DNA from: Psococerastis gibbosa
Taxonomy: Eukaryota; Arthropoda; Insecta; Psocodea; Psocidae
Direction of reading: 5' to 3'
Length of the DNA stretch: 64,000 nt
Assembly (NCBI GenBank): GCA_963971405.1
Contig: OZ020491.1
Location: 20,454,855 to 20,518,854 of the forward strand
Part shown: in pieces, positions 44,085-55,462 of the stretch
How positions within the stretch are numbered: the first letter of the stretch is position 1
Layout: every line of letters starts with the position of its first letter
The notes under the pieces: model-generated
What the model was told of the DNA's origin: nothing
Seen by the model: the letters and a program-made list of their open reading frames with translations, nothing else
Database searches by the model: none
Program-made: the position numbers and the translations under genes

Positions 44085-44480
44085 ACAGCCGGATGGCTGA
44101 TTGGCAGCAACATGTGGCATCGATGCCTCCACTCCCCTCGATCCTGGCACGCCCTCTTCAGCTCCACGTGTGTCTTGGCCCCTACATCCTCCATAACTTG
44201 CTGCAGATACTCTTTTCTCGGGCGCCCAGGTCGGTTGACGCCTTCTATTGTTCTCTCTATGATGCAGCTTACGAAGTTCTCGTGTAGAAGCAAATGTCCA
44301 ATCCAGTGAGCTCTTCTTTTACTTATCGATGCAACCAGAGTTGTTGTTTCGCTTACTCTGGGTAGAACGTCCTCGTTTGTAACATGGGCTTGCCATGGCA
44401 TTCGTAGCATGCGACGATAGCACAACATCTCAAATGTTTCGGGTTTTTTAGTTGTCTGAAGACCACAATATCAACATACA
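44085..44480 (-). pseudogene. LINE ORF2 C-terminal fragment, copy 1
   Basis: On the minus strand the frames read KKPETFEMLCYRRMLRMPWQ, AHVTNEDVL, then KRRAHWIGHLL and GRPRKEYLQQVMEDVG. This F-E-M-x-C-Y-R-R-M-L-R...H-W-I-G-H...G-R-P-R pattern is the C-terminal tail of reverse transcriptases in CR1/RTE/Jockey-like LINEs. The upstream reverse transcriptase domain is absent. Confidence 0.8.
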
Positions 44481-45591
44481 ATGGACAGAGCAGTGGTTGA
44501 ACAAGAGGATCCTCCACCAGTCCCCGGGTTTCAATCCTCTTCAATATTTTTGTGTGACAGCTTTTATTATAGAACATAAACCGCTATGATGACGTATGGC
44601 TACTGAAAACGAGAGCGCTCAAATTTGAAATTTAAACGAACCGAAAAACACGTGTTATGGCATGTTGTCGGGTGTCAGTTGTATTGAATATAGGAACGCA
44701 AAGTGCGGGGGCCCGTGATCCCCAAAATAGCCACTCCATACTATTTTAACGAGCCAAATACAAAACAAGCGACTCTGTTTTGAGAAAGTGGTAGATTTGT
44801 AGCGACAGCAAGGTAGTTTGTTGACATCGCTGACAGCCGTGGGTGGGGCCACAGCTGACTTTAATTGATACATGTAATACTCCCACGCCCCCTATGCAGA
44901 GATAAATTTCATTTATTTATATTTTATTGTGAGAATATAATGTTTTAAGTTTTGCAGAATTGAGACTTAGCGCAGTTACCAAGATAGGGGGCAGACATAA
45001 TGCCATCTTGATATAAAATACAATATAAAGCTAGGAAAGGCTCGGACGCTACAGATGACTTCAGAAGAGTCCAGTTATACCAAACCTTTTACATACACAT
45101 AGGGTAATACTATAACGCGTTTGTCTTAGAACTGGTGTTGCCGTGACTTGAAATGTATGGTAAACTGGACGGCACCGCTTAGCATTGGTATATGGCGGTG
45201 CCATGCCGTTTCAGTGCTGTGCAGTATTTCTTACCGAGACTCATCAAGCAATGAAGAGAACCGACCTTAACAGAATATAACCGCGTCCGTGTTAAGCCTA
45301 TGAACTGTAGCTGCCATTTTTGCATTGGCACAAGACTACAATGACATACAAACTAATAAACCTACTGTAGAACATCTATATATAGGTTGTAGGATATAGG
45401 ATGTTTTCAAAGGAGGGGACAAGAAAGCCATGAGCTACTGGGAAATTTGACCCCATTTGACTCCAAGCTCAGACAGTTCAATATAAAAGCTATGACAAAA
45501 ATGGGAGCTTCTTAGTGATGGATTCGCGACAAATGGCCTACCAGCCAAGGACGGGCGTTGGCTGAAGAAGAAGAAATGATGGATTCGTATT

Positions 45592-45735
45592 GTGATGATC
45601 GGTCCAAACGGAAGACTACACCAAACCGAAGGCTGGGCCGAATCAAACCGAAGACCGGACGAAGTCCATGCCAGGACCAAACGGTAGACTTGACCGAACG
45701 GAAGACAGGACTGAACCGAGGGCCGGAACAAAAAC
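45592..45735 (+). repeat. Degenerate GACCGAACGGAAGAC minisatellite
   Basis: Units of about 20-25 bp such as CCAAACGGAAGACTACACC, CCAAACCGAAGGCTGGG, CAAACCGAAGACCGGACG and CCGAACGGAAGACAGGACTG follow each other. The 149-codon minus frame over it is repeat-driven; I do not call it a gene. Confidence 0.6.
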
Positions 45736-47990
45736 ACATTGAATGTACTAAAAGTCTGTGGGACCGAACGAATTATCAGCAGGACAGTGTTACGCCCTTC
45801 TTGGCCTAGGCTCAGGGCTGAGGACAGACGACAAACCTCTGTTGTGTAAATGTGATATCGGTCGTCACTTATATCCTTAGCCATAATGTTTAAATCACGA
45901 ACCTTGGGTTCAAAGGATCAGAGAGTTGCGAGAGAGTCAGTAGAGTCCAGAGTGAGAACTACGGAGACAGAACTGATTCACCATGTGACTTGATACACTG
46001 CAAGTAGGAGTAAGCTCCTATGGATGTAAGAGTAAGTACGTTATCATGTAGCCCTTAAGTAACTAAGTTGCCCCCCCCCCCAATTCATTATGTTGTCCCT
46101 TAAGTGCTTAAGTTGTCCCTAAGTTATTATGTGGTATTAATATTAAGTGTCGTAATATATTATAAGTTATTTGGTACCATCCTATAAGCTTATATATAAT
46201 TCCCCTCTCATAAGTCCATTCTGAATACTTTAATCTATAGAAGGGCCCAATTAGTGGCATTCGGAGTGTGACACGAGAGTCCTTATGAGAGTATTGAACC
46301 CCACCCCAAATGTCAGGAAATATGGACCGTAGTGTCATAAATGAGCAGTCACAAGCTAGAACTTAGAAGACGTTTAATTTATACTATTGCACTCTCAACC
46401 GGTCTTGGCACTGAAAAGGCTTCTCTCCTATTACTTGACCGATGAATATCTCTGTAGGCAAGGGCGGATCCAAATCACGAAAGCTTTTCCATCAGCCGCT
46501 GAGCATATTTTACCATGCAACAAATATTTAGCAGGATATTTCTAAATAAGACTCTGGTTTTGAAGTTATGGCAAGTGGCTTTAGAATTTCTTTTCTAGGG
46601 GGTTTTGACATTTTAACAATTTTCTTTTCCTTCGTTAGGTTCCTGCTCTTTCACTAGGCCGCCTTTTACCTTTTTTGGATGGATTTTGGATAGCAATTAG
46701 CAACCAGAGTGTTTTTTTAATTGATTCAATTAATAGAACACTGTCACACTATAAAAATATTTCCAGGATTTCGGAGGGGGGTTACAGACCTCCCCCGATC
46801 TCTTTCTAAGGCCTGTGTACACTAGGACTGCTATTCTCTTTTATCCGGTATATTTTCCAACTAAGCTGACCTTGCGGAGGCTGGCGAAGAACTAAAAGAG
46901 ATAGGTAGCTGTGGAGTTCACTGGAGCACACAGACACGTGCTTAGTCATTAGGACCATGACTGTGTACAAAATGTACAATCACACATCACTTTCCAGCCC
47001 CATAAGGTAAGTACCTCCGTCTCCGGCCTGGGCCAATTCTGTCTCATACACTCATCAAATATTTAAGCAATGGTTGCAATCAAGGCCGTACCCTGTGTTT
47101 TTTTTGGGGGGGGGGTCCAATTTTTTTAAAAAGTATTTTATAAATGAAAGTCCATTCTATCCAGTGTTCAAATAAATTATATTTACATTTGTGTAAAGCC
47201 CTTTTATTTGGGGGGGGGGGGGGGTCCGGACCCCTTGGACAATATATAATACAAAATACAAGTCTCGGTCTACAAAATCGGAACATTGCTGCTGTCAAAA
47301 TGCATACACACCACTATTTCGGAAGGGGGTGACTCTAAGGGCCCCCTAATTTAAAAGCTGCGTACGTCCATGACGGTATAATACAGTTTTTGACAACCAA
47401 TGGCTATAACCCCTAATGACTTTTTGGACATTATTGGAATTTTAAATTTTTAGCGCTGGCAAAGTTGTACACGTCCTCAATGTCAAACCACACCGGATAC
47501 AAGCCAAGACAAGACAAGTCAAGACAATGGACAATTTGTATGCACATTGTAACAAGCGTAACTTCACCAAGTTTGGGTACGAGTCAGTAGATAAAAGAGG
47601 TTGTCTAATTAAAAAAAAAAGCGTGGCACCATATCGAGACAGCTGAATCACGAAGAGGCATCATCCAAAAGATTATTTTAAGCTCCGACCTATTCCCGGT
47701 CTGCTAAACAAATCGAAAATAGAGGTAGTAATTAATGCAAAATCCATCAGTAGAGTGATTCAGAAGCGCTTGGAGGATATAAAAAACTATAATTAATCGC
47801 ATTGGAGGGCGTGAGAACGTTTACACCAATGTTGCTGATCAACAAGTGATTAAATTTTCGGAATTAAATGTTTCCGTTAGGTAACTTATCGAACACATCT
47901 GGAATTCCAGCCGAGATAATTCAAACTAAATAGTGTCTAAAGGGGATGCGTTCGATGCGCGTACGATTGTGTTTGGTAGGCTAATGGTAG
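45736..47990. other. Intergenic; G/C tracts but no gene seen
   Basis: Contains a C10 run at 46071, and at 47080-47340 a G-tract repeat starting CAAGGCCGTACCC that is related to the hAT MITE at 58261. No domain-bearing frame. Confidence 0.4.
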
Positions 47991-47994
47991 TTGG

Positions 47995-48190
47995 CCCTCT
48001 TCTTCCTCAAGTTACAGCCGGCTGGCTGGTTGGCAGCAACATGTCGCATGTCCGCCCTCTTCAGCTCCACGTATGTATTGGCCCCAACATCCTCCATAAC
48101 TTGCTGCAGATACTCTTTTCTTGGGCGCCCATGTCGGTTGACGCCTTCCGTTGTTCCCTCTATGATGCAGCTGGAATATTCGTCTATGCC
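47995..48190 (-). pseudogene. LINE ORF2 C-terminal fragment, copy 2
   Basis: Minus strand reads SSCIIEGTTEGVNRHGRPRK and EYLQQVMEDVGANTYVELKR, matching copy 1 at 44098-44270 closely in DNA and protein. The next residues are out of frame. Confidence 0.75.
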
Positions 48191-49434
48191 CAAAGGGTAC
48201 ATAGGACTGCTTGCTCCCCGCACGATTCCAGCCCCTCGTGGCAAAACTCGGCACTGATTAAATCTTAAGCTCTTTTGAGAACGTTGACTTCAGTACCAAC
48301 CATTAGAAAGCTATAGGAGCACTTGTTTCCAGCCACCATTCTACTATTTTCGACTGTGAATATACTACGAGAAAGGCTGTCTATGCCCCCGGTCTTGTAG
48401 GAGTCACTAAAATGTGATGTGGTCTGGGGTAGGTACTGTCGACCTGTCCACACTTACATCAAGGCTATCGCGAATCCGAGCCAGAAGACATGGGAAAGAG
48501 GCGTGGCCTAGCCGCAGCGTATGCTAATGTTAAGCTGCGTCCAGACTATGCATTATGCATTATTTTGGGGTCTGGTGTCTCATATGCAGTAGGCGAAACA
48601 TGGCATTCGGGGTTTTCTGTACTTTCCTTCTCCCAAGAAATCTTCTAAGCTGAAGCCACAGCGAAGCTGATAAAGTGCAATAACTCAGGCAATTTAATTT
48701 TCCAGCAGAATTATGACGTCATAGAGATAGTCGGAATTGTTTAAAAGTGTGTCCTGGCTCCGGCACTGTCCAGAGCGCTCATAAAGCGTTGGATTGTAGC
48801 TAAATGACTCAGTACTGTCCCGGCTGCGGCTCTACGAGTATTATAGTGAACTCGGTTGTGCTTTAATGCAATTTTACGGATTTACTCGCAGCTTAACTGG
48901 TAAGGAGAAAGACTTTCTTAAAGTAGACCTACTCAACTAGACTACAAAATTTAATTCTGCAAGGCTAAATTAAAAAAAAAAAAAATTGTAGCCTTTACCG
49001 TCAATATTGACAACAACGTGTTTTTTTAGAAGTAATCTACAGCTATACAGTTCTCCAAGTCAAAATAAAATATGAGGTTTTAATCGTCCCTTCAGTAACA
49101 GGCTACTAGGCTATTGTATTATCAATCAACGACCTGAACCACTCTTCACAAGCTTTTCACCTTTCACACCCTCATAAACCAAATTTTGGATACGCCAATG
49201 GTGTAGGTTCACCCAGGTTGCCGGCTTGCCCACCCTGCTACTAAAATCATGCACTAGGTATTGCATTACAAAAGGCACAACAGCATATTGCTAATAGAAC
49301 ATGACAGCGGCAGTTCCAGGGTCACGCACCACCCCTTGAGGTTTAGAAGAATACATGTGAACGCATCATGTTTCCAAAATGTAGCCCCCAATAGCAGATC
49401 CAGGAGACTTATTATGTATTAGGCTACAGGCGCG

Positions 49435-49695
49435 GATCTACGGGGGGGGGGGGGGCTTAAAGCCCCCCCATTGGGTTCCTCAAAATGCATAAAACCCCAC
49501 TATTTCAGACTTATTTTTCACAAATTTTCTCCAGGGGGAGGCCTCCGGGCCCCCTTGTGCTCGATTTTATTAATTACCTATAATATACCTTATTGCTCTG
49601 GAAATGGGTGAAACACCAATATTTCAGCCCTATTTTTCGAAAATTTTCCGTATTTAATCTTAGCCCCCACCTTGGTCACATTCTAGATCCGCGCC
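49435..49695 (+). repeat. G/C-tract dispersed repeat, copy
   Basis: Parallel to 16040-16330, starting GGCGCGGATCTACGGGGG and ending CTAGATCCGCGCCTG, which form a short inverted repeat. May be a complete MITE of about 260 bp. Confidence 0.65.
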
Positions 49696-50440
49696 TGTTA
49701 GGCTATATGTAGGTATATTTGTGAATCCTCATTTTATATAGTGTACAGTTGTTCCATCTTGAAGGGGGTGGGGGGGGGGGGGGTGTCTGTATTCTCCCTT
49801 GTGGTAACCCTCCAAACTTCCAGCTGGTTTCCAATTTCCGTAGTTTAAATATAGGCTATTTTTAATTTATAGCAAATCTGGACATCTCCGGTGGTAGCCG
49901 GTGGGGTCCAACTACTTCGCCAGCTAGGTACCTGATTGCGAACCTTTAGGAAATCATAAATCCGCGCATGGCTGATGAAGGATATGACTTAGTGACTATA
50001 GGCTACTTAAAAAAAATTGAAAACCTATTTTATTGCAGTCGCACATTTATTATACACCCCTGAATTTTTTTTTCCACAAAAAAACATTACCTAGTAGGGG
50101 AGAAAATATTTTTCCCCGTCAATTTAAGTTTAAGGTTAAAAAGGGAGCCAAGAGAGTAAATCTAAAAGTATGCATTAGAGATTATCATTGTCAAAAACCA
50201 ATAGTTTTCGGGTCGAGAGGTTGGCAACCTAGCCTACCCAGACCTTTCAGCCCAGATAGGACTTTCGGGCTTTTGGCCCTGTTAGCCTCCACCGTTACCG
50301 CAGGGACGCCGCTAACCCGCACACAAGCCATACCTAGGCCAGTGATTGGAGCGGCGTACCCCCTACGTTGCCCGCGGGAGCACGACGAAGGACGAAGTGG
50401 AATAGGCGCTTCTAGACTCCTCAACCCAGCTCATTCGCTA

Positions 50441-50919
50441 AGACGCATATTCCACCAACGTCAATAGTGATAGTAAATGTAGTATTGACGGAAATTTAAA
50501 TTTTACTCTATGCAATAGTTAAAATTGATCAATGATCATAGAGTAAAATCACGCGTTGCAAACAAAAACAAACTAAAATGACGTCATGTTAAGTTAAGTT
50601 AGGTACAAACATTTTATATTTTATTGTTTATAAAACAATTTTCATCCATTAAACAGAACGGTGAAGGTCGATCTTATTTCGGATCTGCTACTATTATTAG
50701 GTTTTATTAAAAATAATAAGTGTACGAAGAAAACAAATACAAACAAAATTTCAAAAAACAAATGCAAACAAATTTAACAAATTTGGCGCATACGTGTCAT
50801 TAGAAGAAAAGTGATCAATAGTTGAAAAAACCAGTGGAATGGCGTGTAACAATGAAAAATTCAAATTTCCGTCAATACTACATTTACTATCACTATTGAC
50901 GTTGGTGGAATTAGCGCCT
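50441..50919. mobile_element. Long MITE related to the CCACCGACC family
   Basis: About 60-bp TIRs: AGACGCATATTCCACCAACG at the left and CGTTGGTGGAATTAGCGCCT at the right, plus ATTGACGGAAATTTAAAT mirrored. TA flanks both ends. The core has GATCAATGATCATAGAGTAA as in the shorter relatives, plus an extra ~190-bp segment. Confidence 0.75.
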
Positions 50920-51452
50920 TAATGCCAGGCGCCAGGAATCCTCGAAGGTTTGAACAGATGAGAGTCATACAGTGTCTGAGTTGATAACTATTGATGAATT
51001 CGTTAAAAGTTTGCAATCTAAGTACAGTACGACATGTGAATTTCATGGACATGGCTCTTTTGAATGGAAATTAGAAGCACAGGGTCAAGTCTTATCGTTG
51101 TGAGAGGTTAAAGGTCTGCGCTCATGCACCCGAAAACGCCGTAGTTGATGTTTAACACGCTTGGTATCAGCAACATGCTAATCAGAGACATTTTAATCCT
51201 TAAAAACTTTAAGCATAATAAACCACAATATAAAGTCTGTCCCTACTGCTTCCAAGAGGAAAGAAATGCCGATCACCTATTCAGCTGCAGGGGCGTTGAG
51301 GTAGAAAACCAAACTACGACACAAAAGGGATTGGCCCAGCCCTACTACGTGGCACGGCGTCAAGCCGTGAAATGGCCTACCAGCCAAGGACGGGCGTTGG
51401 CTAGGAGTATGGTTGGACTCAGTCCCAGGCCACGGTCTGGGCCCATAGGACA

Positions 51453-51622
51453 GGGGACCTCCTGATTATAGTGGATTCCGAACCACTTGGGAAACACAGT
51501 GAAGTCACATGATTAGTTCGGAGGTGACCAGGACAAGTCCTACCACGTTTCCCTACCGGCACTGTGCACACTACCAAGTTATCTGCATCTTTGAACCGGC
51601 TCAACTTGGTAAGGCGGCCGGC
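51453..51622 (-). repeat. SINE-B copy
   Basis: Reverse of 10538-10745, about 95% identical over GGACCTCCTGATTATAGTGG to AACTTGGTAAGGCGGCCGG. A GAA-rich tract (51627-51705) follows. Confidence 0.8.
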
Positions 51623-52025
51623 TAAAAAGAAGAAGAAGAAGAAGAAGAAGCAGAACAGGGAGAAGAAGAAGAAAAATAAAAAGAAGAAGAAGAAAAAGAA
51701 GAAGACAATATAAATTTCACTTAATGTTCCATTTGCTTGTTCCTTAATTTTCTATTCAACAATCAGAAACCCACCGTATCTGTGATTTAATGCATTTTAT
51801 AGATTTCCAACCGTTTACCTAATAAATGGGTAAACAACTGTTTAAAAAAAATGGTAGTACAGGTTCGGATATACGATGTTAATCAGCAGTTGCAGAGTTT
51901 TAAACTGTCTCTAAAGAGAAACGACGCTTCCGCTAAAAATTCCTGAAAATGGTTGAATATATTAAACTTCAGATGCGCCTTAAAGTCGCGTGCACTATAG
52001 GCTGCTCATAAATCATTTAATGTAT

Positions 52026-52550
52026 TAGGGGTTCCCAAACTGTGGTTCACAGACATATCAGTCATGTCAGGACATGTAGAGTAGTGGTACGGGCTCTGAC
52101 TTTCACCCGAAAGGTTGTTGGTTCGAGTCCTACACTTGCTACATTTCCTGGCCATGCTTCGGAGGGCATGTAAAGCAGGCGGTCCCGGGCCTTCCTAGTT
52201 GATATAGTTGATATAGCCCTAACTCCGCTAGGTTGGCTTAGTAATAGAACAAAAAAAGCTCTTATTTATTTTATTTAATTATTTATCAGGTGGTCCACGG
52301 GCCAAAGTAAGAAATAAGAAAATAAAACAGCTGAGTTATTGGAAATTTGAAATAAAATACAGTAAGTTATGGCACTGAGCTACAAAATCCACCCGATACA
52401 AGTTCTAAATATTTAATCAGATATTAGCACGTAATTGTAGGCACAAGCTACTCGATGAATTTAACGATTTTCCTATCACAGCCATGGGGGTCCACGGAAA
52501 ATCATAAAATAATCTAGTGGTCCGCAGACTAAAAAGTTTGGGAACCCCTG
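52026..52550. mobile_element. hAT-like element with TAGGGGTTCCCAAAC ends, split by SINE-A
   Basis: Ends TAGGGGTTCCCAAACTGTGG and AAGTTTGGGAACCCCTG are inverted repeats, with a subterminal GTGGTCCGC/CACGGG motif. A SINE-A sits inside at 52078-52290. I find no clear target duplication. Confidence 0.7.
52078..52290 (+). repeat. SINE-A, full-length copy inside a hAT element
   Basis: Plus-strand head ACATGTAGAGTAGTGGTACG, B box GGTTCGAGTCC, body and AT-rich tail as in 21992-22206. Confidence 0.85.
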
Positions 52551-52759
52551 CATTAGAACATATTCCCGCAAAATTTAAAACTTTCTGGATTTTGTGGACG
52601 CCAAAATGCCCTAATGCTGCGAAATCACTCGAATAAAGCAGGATGTAGGCTAGAAATACACGTTCAAACTAATCGTCCAAATTAATATTATACGCAATAA
52701 TTATAGCATGGGAATATGCTATGCAATGCATTTGTACACGGATTATCAATAATTAAAAA

Positions 52760-53490
52760 AAAAAATACTATTTTTCTAAAAAAAAAAAACATTTTTTCTG
52801 GGAAACCAATCTGTTTGGTTATGTTACTCCATAACCATAACAGCAGCCTGATCGGAGCGTTTATAATACCGGTATTTATTTAATCCACTGGTAAACAAGA
52901 TAATTTTATAATGGAAAGTGCTATTCAAAATTTGTTTGTTTACAGTTATAATCCTAGGGTATTTATTTAACCCCGGTATATTATAAACGCCTCGATCAGA
53001 CTGCTGAAGTATAGGTATAAAGAAATATCGATATAAAGGTTCTCAAGTTTTTTTTTCATTTTTCATGAAAATTTAGCCAATTCTTATATATTTGTATTTT
53101 GCCCTCTGAAGCAAACGGTCAAGAACTAATATTATAAGTACTAATATAAGTGGCCCTCTGGGTTTTATTTGCATTAATAAGAACTAAAAAAATATGTGCA
53201 TTTCAAAGAAATTTTTGGAGCCGTTTTTGAGGAACATTTTTCTTCGTAGTTTTTTGGAAATTTTGAAATTTTTGAAAAATTGAATTAGATAGGATTTTTG
53301 TGAGCCTACATACATGTCGAATTCCACAAAAATCTAGTAATTTGTCCATAAGTCGACGGACAGACAAACGGACCCTCGACTTACTTTAACGACAGTCTCG
53401 TAAAAACCTGTCAAAATGTGTAAATCCGTTGAAATCTCGAAATCACAAATCTTTCCTTATTATACCAACGTATTAACGTATAAATAGGAA
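52760..53490 (+). repeat. Dispersed repeat related to 23950-24535, interrupted
   Basis: Shares the TTGGAGCCGTTTTTGAGG, GTCGACGGACAGAC and GTAAATCCGTTGAAATCTCG blocks. A snap-back MITE at 52841-53006 interrupts it. Confidence 0.65.
52841..53006. mobile_element. Snap-back MITE, copy 3 (short form)
   Basis: Ends CAGCAGCCTGATCGGAGCG and CGCCTCGATCAGACTGCTG; a single non-duplicated body carries the TAATTTTATAATGGAAAGTG and CCTAGGGTATTTATTTAACC blocks. This is probably the ancestral form of the family seen at 8429 and 9563. Confidence 0.8.
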
Positions 53491-54940
53491 ATCAAAAATA
53501 TGTTCGAAGCTACCATCAACCTTGTTGCAATATGTGTCAAATCTGATGAATGATGGATGTATAACTCGAGCTAAGGTCCCCCCTTATTCGACATAGCGAC
53601 ACAATCATGCCATCGAATACGCATATGGTAATTGCTATAAATAATTGCTTTCAATAAAATAACATATCCATCATCCATGTTAAACGTCTGAGCTTTTCAA
53701 TTAGCAATTACAAATCTATGGCAATTACCAAGTTGGAAATTGTTATGAAAATGACCTTATCGCTTGTTTTGAATTATAACAGCGAGAAGATGGATAGGTT
53801 ATAGTAAATGATTTGAATGATATTGTGATAGTTAACTGACCTACTGGTTACATTTCCAATGAAGGCTATTTTTTTTCTTGTTAAGAAAATAATCTAACAA
53901 GAGTATGACACCATCATCAGCTGGCCCCCTGCTATTTCTGTTTACCAACAAAAGAGAAGGGAACTTTCCACAATTCGTAATCACTTTTAGTGCGCTCATA
54001 GTGCACTAACAAACATGGTCTGATGCTCTTCACTAGACTGAGACATTTTTTTTAAATATTCGTCGATCCTAATCACAGATTTAAAAAGGTGGTTTGAGAT
54101 TTTGGTAGCTCGTCAGATTCAGGTGTAGTCTACTGTATCCAGTTCCCGATGTACCCAAATGTTTTATAAGGCAATCTAAATGTATCCCCATTCCCAATTT
54201 CCCATCCTGAAACCTAAATTCTCATAATCTGTATCCGATAGAGGGTGATACGATGGCCAGTACCAATGTGGCGAGGTGTTAAAAAAAAAAGTAACCCACC
54301 AATCATATTAGGCTACTTGACAGGCACAGTAAAATATAAAATAAGCATGATAAGGTAACTTAAAGCCGGCTAACCATAATAATACAATATGTTTTTAGTA
54401 TGAAAAATAGTAAATATTGGAAAATAAGCAAATAAATGTGAGTGTTTTTAGCTGTGAATTACAAGAGCCAAAACGTCAACAGACATAGATACCATGAGCA
54501 TGACGTCACAGTCCAAACCCGCTTTTTAACCGTCAAACTTAAATTAATATGGGACAATTTTCCCCTCCTAAGAAACGGTTTCTTAAGGAAAAAAATTAAG
54601 GGGTTAAATATAAATGCAAATGCATTACAATAGGTTTTCAAGAATTGTCAAGTAGCCTTTTAGTTAAAAAGTAAAACAGTTTGCACCGATTTGTTTCAAT
54701 ATGGCTAAGTCTACTACAATAGCCGCTATTTAACTCTTACACGTACCTACCGTAATGAAAATACGTCATTGCTGTATATACCTATACAGTAATCTTAACA
54801 TAGTGTATTGTATGTATTTGGTGCTATAAGTAATATATCAACAATAAACTACATAAGGCGCAGGTTAAATATAAAAACATTTTTGGTTCTCCTATACAGG
54901 CACTAAAAAAATGTCTCGGCACCGATGCATGGCCGCAGAC
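53491..54940. other. Intergenic, nothing recognised
   Basis: AT-rich, no convincing frame or repeat structure. It could hold the promoter or a 5' exon of the downstream ligand gene, but I see neither. Confidence 0.35.
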
Positions 54941-55114
54941 AAATTTTTTCGGGGGGGGGGGGGGGGTCCATCTGACGTCCGCGTCAAATATCTAAAATTG
55001 ATTCTATCTATTGTACGCTACAAAAATTTTTTTTGAGGGGGTCCGGACCCCTTGCACCGCTGAACCGTATTTGGTGTAATATTGTAAATCATTCATATTG
55101 CTTACAGGTGAGCC

Positions 55115-55462
55115 GTGACGGGAGGGACGTGGGAGAGACTGGTCGCTCAGCTGTCGCTGCTGCTTCTCACTGCCATGGCAATAGCTGCTGAGCTACAAAA
55201 TGCACCCCGGACCCCCCTGGATAGACTTGCCACCGCAACAATTGCTGGACTACAAATTGCACCTCGGACCACTGTGAACATGCCCGGCATGACAACAGTT
55301 GCTGGGCAACGAATTCCACCCCAGACTCCCGTGGACCGACTTGCCATGGCGATCTGGACTCCTCCACACCCTGTGGACAGAACTGATTTCTCACATGTGG
55401 CCAAAGAAATGATGGTCAATGGACTGATACCCGACTATGCCAAAGATCTAAACTCGGCAATG
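55115..55462 (+). CDS. Ligand gene, candidate first exon
   Basis: Open in phase 0 to the donor GTATGT at 55463. It contains a hydrophobic stretch (LVAQLSLLLLTAMAIAA), as in a signal peptide. This is followed by two to three degenerate ~21-residue repeats (APRTPLDRLATATIAG, APRTTVNMPGMTTVAG, PPQTPVDRLAMAI) and DFSHVAKEMMVNGLIPDYAK. No ATG precedes the leader in frame. Either an upstream exon supplies it, via an acceptor near 55107-55112, or translation starts at ATG 55175 with a good context. The right frame and splice make it plausible, but it is the weakest exon. Confidence 0.5.

Noticed and set aside
45435-45884. 149-codon minus-strand frame
   Set aside because: Overlies a degenerate GACCGAACGGAAGAC minisatellite; composition is repeat-driven, with no domain.
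50033-50467. 144-codon plus-strand frame
   Set aside because: Crosses into the TIR of the MITE at 50441; no recognisable domain.
51145-51340. CPYCFQEERNADHLFSC word resembling a LINE C-terminal zinc knuckle
   Set aside because: Only about 20 residues of pattern, without adjoining reverse-transcriptase sequence; too little to call.
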